From the NCBI GenBank assembly GCA_025449515.1, contig JANWJI010000056.1, positions 1-19,728 on the forward strand: a DNA stretch of 19,728 nt. Reading direction: 5' to 3'. Shown here one piece after another: positions 15,150 to 19,728 of this stretch; position 1 is the stretch's first letter; every line of letters starts with the position of its first letter. Source of the DNA: Nitrososphaeraceae archaeon (GTDB taxonomy: Archaea > Thermoproteota > Nitrososphaeria > Nitrososphaerales > Nitrososphaeraceae). Made by a program: the position numbers and the translations under genes. The notes beneath the pieces are model-generated. The model made no database searches and had not been told where the DNA came from. It saw only the letters and a list, made by a program, of their open reading frames with translations.

Positions 15150-16646
15150 TTAATTTTTGGTTGATTCATCTTCTCGCAAAAGTTTTACCAGTGTCCTGAC
15201 TCCATATCCTGTTGCGCCCTTAGGAATATAACTTCTCTCATAGGTTCCATCCTGTGTCCACGCGGTCCCTGCGATATCTAAATGAATCCACGGCTTATCC
15301 GCCACAAAATTAGCCAAAAATGCCGCGGCTGTGATTGCCCCTCCTTGTCTTCCTCCTAAATTCTTGATATCTGCTACATTGCTTTTGATTTGATCATGAA
15401 ATTCTTCGTATAGTGGGAGCTCCCATAATTTTTCACCAGTCTTTTCGGAAGCCTTCTTCAATTTATCCATAAACTGTATATTATTGCTGATCGCTACCGC
15501 AACGTTCGCTCCCAATGCGATTATCGCCGCGCCGGTCAGGGTTGCAACATCAATAATTGCTTTAGGATCGTATGTTCTTATTCCAAATGCTAAACTGTCA
15601 GCTAAGATAATTCTACCTTCAGCATCAGTATTAGCCACCTCAACAGTTTTTCCATTATACATCCTGATTATATCTCCAGGTCTATAGGAGCTACCGGATG
15701 GCATATTTTCTACTGAGGGTAATATGGCAACGATGTTAAGAGGCAGATGCAATGCCGCGGCAGCCCTAATAACTGCCAGTACACTGCACCCGCCACATTT
15801 ATCAAATTTCATTTCATCCATCTTCTCTCCGGGTTTCAAGGATATACCACCAGTATCGAAAGTGACAGCTTTACCCACGAAAAGATATGGTCTTTGGTTT
15901 TCAGATGCACCGTGGTATTCCACGATTATAAGCTTTGATTGATTGCTGCTTCCCTTTCCAACAGATATGATACCATTTAGGCCTAGCGATTCCATTTCAT
16001 AGCGCTCGATCACTCTGACCTTTAAATTGTATTCATTTGCCAATGCCATAGCTACTCTTGCCAATTCCGCCGGAGGACAATCATTAGGAGGAAGATTACA
16101 CAAGTCTCGTGAAAAGATCACCGCGTCAACTATCAGGTTTGATTTATCAAAGACTGCTTGGATGCTTGGATCATCTGTATCAATTAAGATTGTTACATCG
16201 TTTAGTTCAGACAATTTGCCAGGTACAGATTTGTATTTACTAAATTTGTATGTGGACAAACAAATACCTTCGAAAATTGCTTCGGCAAGGTCTTCGTCGA
16301 GCACAGAGAACGGCACAAGACTGAATTCTCCTAGTCCAAGTTCCTGAACCTTGAGAGATATCTTTCCAGCAATAATTCTTGCATATTCCTTCGAATACTT
16401 TTCTTTCTTACCAAGTCCTATTAGCATGATCCTTTTAGGCCTGATCTTTCCAAAAGTAGGTAACAAATAATTAGACCCGAAGGTACCAGTAAATTCACCA
16501 TTTTCAACAATTTCCTTGATTACAGACGATAGATTGTTCTCCAATCTCTTAAACAGCAATTCTGGTTCTCCTTCATAAAGGCCCAAAACCAGAAGTTGGG
16601 TTTGTTTCATACCAGGCTTGACTTTTTCGAGTTTGATTTGGACCAT
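15150..16646 (-). CDS. pepA: Leucyl aminopeptidase, M17 family
   Basis: A two-metal cytosolic aminopeptidase that releases N-terminal residues from peptides, normally as a hexamer. The 498 residues match the family length. The catalytic C-terminal domain carries the full site, aligning with E. coli PepA at a constant offset: K259, D264, K271, D282, D341, E343 and R345, including the signature NTDAEGRI (339-346). The N-terminal domain (1-160) contains the usual RIMLIGLGKKEK strand-loop. The local sequence MKFDKCGG around D282 replaces the commoner MKxDMxGA. The start is an ATG; a minus-strand TATA-like TTTAAAATA at 16671-16679 predicts a leaderless message. It is divergent from the pentose phosphate operon. 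Confidence 0.95.
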   Translation of the reverse strand: MVQIKLEKVKPGMKQTQLLVLGLYEGEPELLFKRLENNLSSVIKEIVENGEFTGTFGSNYLLPTFGKIRPKRIMLIGLGKKEKYSKEYARIIAGKISLKVQELGLGEFSLVPFSVLDEDLAEAIFEGICLSTYKFSKYKSVPGKLSELNDVTILIDTDDPSIQAVFDKSNLIVDAVIFSRDLCNLPPNDCPPAELARVAMALANEYNLKVRVIERYEMESLGLNGIISVGKGSSNQSKLIIVEYHGASENQRPYLFVGKAVTFDTGGISLKPGEKMDEMKFDKCGGCSVLAVIRAAAALHLPLNIVAILPSVENMPSGSSYRPGDIIRMYNGKTVEVANTDAEGRIILADSLAFGIRTYDPKAIIDVATLTGAAIIALGANVAVAISNNIQFMDKLKKASEKTGEKLWELPLYEEFHDQIKSNVADIKNLGGRQGGAITAAAFLANFVADKPWIHLDIAGTAWTQDGTYERSYIPKGATGYGVRTLVKLLREDESTKN

Positions 16647-16670
16647 AAGATGATGGTTGTTTGTATACTT

Positions 16671-16679
16671 TATTTTAAA
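16671..16679 (-). promoter_or_regulatory. Probable TATA box of pepA
   Basis: On the minus strand the sequence reads GTTTAAAATAAAG around these positions, centred about 29 nt before the pepA ATG. This predicts a transcript with almost no leader. Confidence 0.5.
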
Positions 16680-16869
16680 CTATTCTACACAATAGGACTC
16701 GACGAAATTCCACTGTGCCAGAGACATTTATCAGCATATAGTACTTCTGGATGTTTCTGTTAACTAGTGGTTCGGAATAACAAAACATAATTCATGGAAA
16801 TTCAACCAACATGACTAATAGCAAACCTGATTCTAGTCGTTCATATAGCGGCCGGTAGGATCCAGCCAT

Positions 16870-16878
16870 ATCTTTTTA
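16870..16878 (+). promoter_or_regulatory. Probable TATA box of the pentose phosphate operon
   Basis: TCTTTTTATC is centred about 26 nt before GTG 16901. Transcription would begin at about that GTG, making it either a leaderless start or the 5' end of a 42-54 nt leader to ATG 16943 or 16955. Confidence 0.45.
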
Positions 16879-16900
16879 TCTTGCATATTGCGGCATTTCA

Positions 16901-18583
16901 GTGTATGCAATCAGAGAAAATGCTGGGCAGGTATGTTATGCAATGGGCCTGAAAATGCGTTATCTTAATTTGAAGCAACAAATTCGTGACGTCCGCATGT
17001 TGGCTATTCGGGGTATCGCAGAAGCGGGATCGGGTCATCCAGGTGCATCTTTTTCCGCGGCTGAGATTATGGGTGGACTTTATTTTAGAAAAATGAAACA
17101 CGATCCTCTAAAACCGCATTGGCACGAGAGGGACTATTTTGTAAATTCTAAAGCTCATTCTGCTCCAGGATTCTTTGCTACTCTTGCTGTCTCGGGATAT
17201 TTTCCCATTAGTGAAATGGATACATTGCGTAAACTTGGCGCCAGATTACAAGGACATCCCGTAAGATATTCAAAAGAGCAAGAAAAGCATAGTGTTCCAG
17301 GCACTGAGTACTCTGGAGGTTCGGAGGGGATTGGCTTGTCGGTGTCCTTGGGGATCGCCTTGGCAACGAGACTCGATGGGAAAAAAAATCACATATTTAC
17401 TCTTATTGGTGATGGAGAATCAAATGAGGGTCAGATATGGGAAGCAGCCATGGCTGCATCAAAATTCAAGCTAGCCAACTTAACTGCCATTCTTGATCGG
17501 AATAGAATACAACAAGATGGATTTACTGAAGATATAATGCCTCTCGATCCAGTTCGTGACAAGTGGTTAGCGTTCAATTGGAATGTTGTGGAGGTAAACG
17601 GCCACAAAGTTGAACAACTTATTGAAGCCATCAACAAAGCTTACGAAGTTAAGGATAAGCCTACCATCATTATCGCGAATACCATCAAGGGTTATGGTAT
17701 CAAGCATATGACTAACAACCCACAGTGGCATGGAAAGGCGCCTCCGAAGAAACACATTCCGATTCTCTTGCAAGAGCTACAAAGTGAATTTCTAATCGCC
17801 CCGTCCATCATCGCTGGCCAGCGTGAAAACTATGAAGAAAAAATTAGAATTGCAGAACGCTCTGGTGCAGATATGATCCACCTAGATGTGATGGATGGTA
17901 AATTTGTGCCAAATATCACATTCTTCGCGGACACCATCCGAAAACTGAGGCCTCTTACTAGCTTGCCGTTTGATGTTCATCTCATGATCGAAGATCCGCT
18001 CGAACATATCCAAGAATATATAGATGCTCGATGCGATATAGTCACAGTACACGCTGAGACCTGTACTGAAGATTCCTTTTCGGTGATTACGTCCGAATTG
18101 CTCAAGAATGGGATTAGTCCTGGAATTGCAATAAACCCATCAACTAACATCCCGAGTTGGCTATATCACCATCTATCAGAGATAGATGTAATAATTGTAA
18201 TGTCCGTAAATCCAGGCTCTGCTGGTCAGAAATTCATACCAGAGGTGTTACCTAAAATGAGGACAATAGGTCAGGACCTTCGAGAACATAATTTTGTTGG
18301 CTATCTGGAAGCCGACGGAGGAATCGACTCTATGACGCTCCGGGATGTCTATGGTGCTGGAGCCAGAATAATGGTTGCTGGTAGTGCAGTTTATGGCAGC
18401 TCAGATATTAATGGCGCGATGATTCAGTTAAAACATACAGCAAACGTCGCATTAGAAAGAACGCTATTGGAAAATGCAAGTCAGATAGGAACCAGATCAG
18501 ACTGGTTGAAGGCGCGTAAACATATATTGATTCCCTTTGCAAGTGAATTAGGAATAGAGGAGGAGATTCATGCTATTAAGTAA
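16901..18583 (+). CDS. Fusion protein: transketolase N-terminal subunit + ribulose-phosphate 3-epimerase
   Basis: One uninterrupted frame of 560 residues joins two pentose phosphate enzymes. Residues ~20-290 are the thiamine-diphosphate-binding half of transketolase: SGHPGASFSAAEI (H46), KAHSAP, GSEGIGLS, the ThDP motif GDG (170-172) through N201, and WHGKAP near the end. Residues ~297-512 are a complete epimerase barrel with all five expected active-site residues: S302 (IAPS), H327 and D329 (IHLDVMDG), H360 (DVHLMI) and D472 (ADGGID), plus phosphate loop GSA (494-496). A final ~48 residues, ending SDWLKARKHILIPFASELG, match neither family. The epimerase makes xylulose 5-phosphate, the transketolase donor. 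Starts: GTG 16901, ATG 16943 or ATG 16955. The next gene, the other transketolase half, overlaps it by 14 nt. Confidence 0.93.
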   Translation: MYAIRENAGQVCYAMGLKMRYLNLKQQIRDVRMLAIRGIAEAGSGHPGASFSAAEIMGGLYFRKMKHDPLKPHWHERDYFVNSKAHSAPGFFATLAVSGYFPISEMDTLRKLGARLQGHPVRYSKEQEKHSVPGTEYSGGSEGIGLSVSLGIALATRLDGKKNHIFTLIGDGESNEGQIWEAAMAASKFKLANLTAILDRNRIQQDGFTEDIMPLDPVRDKWLAFNWNVVEVNGHKVEQLIEAINKAYEVKDKPTIIIANTIKGYGIKHMTNNPQWHGKAPPKKHIPILLQELQSEFLIAPSIIAGQRENYEEKIRIAERSGADMIHLDVMDGKFVPNITFFADTIRKLRPLTSLPFDVHLMIEDPLEHIQEYIDARCDIVTVHAETCTEDSFSVITSELLKNGISPGIAINPSTNIPSWLYHHLSEIDVIIVMSVNPGSAGQKFIPEVLPKMRTIGQDLREHNFVGYLEADGGIDSMTLRDVYGAGARIMVAGSAVYGSSDINGAMIQLKHTANVALERTLLENASQIGTRSDWLKARKHILIPFASELGIEEEIHAIK

Positions 18584-19544
18584 TGAAAGAAAAGTCGCCG
18601 ACATGAGAGAGGCATTTGGTCAGACACTCGTCGAATTAGGTACCTTGATTGCCAATCTTGTTTGCGTGGGCGCAGACACGACTGACTCACTCAAGACAAA
18701 AAAATTCGGCGATAAATTTCCAGAAAGGATGTTTAACGTCGGGATAGCAGAAGCAAATCTTGTTTCTATTGCAGCAGGGCTAGCAGTGGCAGGTAAGATA
18801 GCATTTGCTAGTACATACGCGGCTTTTCTTCCTGGCCGCTGTCTTGATCAGATTCGAAATGCTATATGTTACCCCAACCTTAACGTCAAGCTCGTAGTTT
18901 CTCATGCCGGACTTTCAGTCGGACCAGATGGTGCGTCGCATCAACAGATTGAAGATATATCGACGATGAGAGCAATACCTAACATGAGGGTTCTTGTACC
19001 TGCAGATGCAACTTCAGTTAGACACCTTATGAGAAGGATTGTTGACACTTCTGGACCATTTTATATGCGACTTGCGAGACCTTCTGGGAAGGTAATTTAT
19101 AGAGAAGAGGATGACATGTTCGAAATTGGAAGAGGGAACGTCCTAAGAGATGGTAAGGATGCGACTATAATGGCCTGTGGTCTAATGGTTGTAAATGCAT
19201 TAGAGGCAGCTGACTTATTGGAGCGCGACCACGGTCTTAGCTGCAGAGTAGTAGATATGTTTTCGGTCAAACCAATCGACAAGGAATTAATAGAGAAATG
19301 TGGTAGAGAGACTGGTACAATTGTTACCATAGAAGAGCACAACATTTTGGGAGGAATGGGCGGAGCAGTGGCAGAGGTATCAGCTGAATTATATCCTGTC
19401 GGTGTCAAGAGATTAGGAGTTTTGGACACATTCGGAGAATCGGCAAGGGATGACGAGATTGGCAGTTTATTTGAAAAGTATGGTTTAAGTGCGATGAAAA
19501 TAGTAGAAACGGTACTTCATGCGAGGAGACAAGAAAGAAAATGA
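18570..19544 (+). CDS. Transketolase C-terminal subunit
   Basis: The pyrimidine-binding and C-terminal domains of a split transketolase, 324 residues, as is usual for archaeal two-gene enzymes. It shows MREAFGQTLVEL, the catalytic glutamate E61 in NVGIAEANLVSIAAGLA, H112 in SHAGLSVGPDGASHQ and H124, then the C-terminal domain with FSVKPIDKELI and EEHNILGGMG. It must pair with the N-terminal subunit, which here belongs to the epimerase fusion, to make the ThDP site at the subunit interface. A strong ribosome binding site GGAGGAG about 5 nt before the ATG lies inside the upstream coding sequence. The stop overlaps the transaldolase start as ATGA. Confidence 0.95.
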   Translation: MLLSNERKVADMREAFGQTLVELGTLIANLVCVGADTTDSLKTKKFGDKFPERMFNVGIAEANLVSIAAGLAVAGKIAFASTYAAFLPGRCLDQIRNAICYPNLNVKLVVSHAGLSVGPDGASHQQIEDISTMRAIPNMRVLVPADATSVRHLMRRIVDTSGPFYMRLARPSGKVIYREEDDMFEIGRGNVLRDGKDATIMACGLMVVNALEAADLLERDHGLSCRVVDMFSVKPIDKELIEKCGRETGTIVTIEEHNILGGMGGAVAEVSAELYPVGVKRLGVLDTFGESARDDEIGSLFEKYGLSAMKIVETVLHARRQERK

Positions 19545-19728
19545 AGATATTTTTAGATACTGCTAATTTAGCCTCGATAAGAACCTATAACAATATGGGA
19601 ATTGTAGACGGGATTACGACAAATCCCAGCCTTCTTTACAAGGAAAAGCAAAGCCCTGATTCTATTATGCGAGAAATAGTTCAGCTAATAAAGGGACCGG
19701 TTAGTCTGGAGGTAATCGGAACAAAGTC
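19541..19728 (+). CDS. tal: Transaldolase (TalC/MipB-like), 3' end beyond the window
   Basis: The first 62 residues begin MKIFLDTANLASIRTYNNMG and continue GIVDGITTNPSLLYKE, the diagnostic N terminus of the short transaldolase / fructose-6-phosphate aldolase family (about 215-220 residues in full). The SLEV strand after KGPV is also typical. The catalytic lysine lies beyond the window edge, so transaldolase and F6P aldolase cannot be told apart by sequence here; the operon strongly favours transaldolase, which uses the sedoheptulose 7-phosphate and glyceraldehyde 3-phosphate made by transketolase. It starts within the preceding stop (ATGA), which suggests translational coupling. Confidence 0.9.
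   Translation, partial: MKIFLDTANLASIRTYNNMGIVDGITTNPSLLYKEKQSPDSIMREIVQLIKGPVSLEVIGTK

Noticed and set aside
1..19728. CRISPR arrays, insertion sequences, prophage or defence genes, tRNA genes
   Set aside because: No regularly spaced repeats, transposase-like frames, integrase or cloverleaf-like sequences were seen; the window looks like stable core chromosome.

Overview
The window is a stretch of archaeal chromosome, most probably from an ammonia-oxidising thaumarchaeon (Nitrososphaerota, Nitrososphaerales/Nitrosocosmicus-like). Archaeal markers are ribosomal proteins L39e and L31e, the ribosome-recycling ATPase ABCE1, a Trm5-type tRNA methyltransferase, an archaeal-type aspartyl-tRNA synthetase, an e-MtaB-type methylthiotransferase, an archaeal Ard1-like N-acetyltransferase and AT-rich TATA-like boxes close upstream of start codons (leaderless or short-leader transcription). 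A membrane-anchored cupredoxin, a PsbP-like secreted protein and a complete-looking non-oxidative pentose phosphate operon fit ammonia oxidisers. The lineage is inferred, not proven. Base composition looks to be around 40% GC by eye.

Layout. 1-64: 3' tail of an unidentified gene. 164-1609: tRNA methylthiotransferase (+). 1644-2270: PsbP-like exported protein (-). 2450-2957: rpl39e-rpl31e operon (-). 3049-3903: five-helix membrane protein with a blue-copper domain (+). 4018-4434: JAMM metalloprotease (+), overlapping by 4 nt the tail of the convergent KH-protein/aspS operon (4431-6278, -). 6496-7449: orphan DppD/OppD-type ABC ATPase (+). 7568-9249: sufS-sufU (+). 9250-9619: gene-free, with small repeats. 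9620-11154: PAP2 phosphatase, Ard1-like acetyltransferase and a two-helix membrane protein (+). 11158-13823: ABCE1 then trm5 (-). 13824-14102: AT-rich control region with four TGTACA palindromes. About 14103-14218: a lone 5S rRNA gene (+). 14338-14892: unrecognised gene (-). 15150-16646: M17 leucyl aminopeptidase (-). 16901 to the end: pentose phosphate operon (+).

The most interesting system is the last one. One uninterrupted frame (16901-18583) joins the thiamine-diphosphate-binding N-terminal subunit of a split transketolase to a full ribulose-phosphate 3-epimerase, with a further ~48-residue tail of unknown role. It is followed, with 14-nt and 4-nt overlaps, by the transketolase C-terminal subunit and a transaldolase that runs off the window. 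The epimerase makes xylulose 5-phosphate, the ketol donor for transketolase, and transaldolase uses the sedoheptulose 7-phosphate that transketolase makes. The arrangement therefore suggests a physically coupled pentose phosphate enzyme complex.

Much of the rest is translation-related: tRNA modification (methylthiotransferase, Trm5), charging (AspRS), ribosomal proteins, 5S rRNA, ribosome recycling (ABCE1) and protein N-acetylation. Iron-sulfur assembly (SufS/SufU) sits among several likely Fe-S clients in the same window: the methylthiotransferase, ABCE1 and possibly the DppD-type ATPase.
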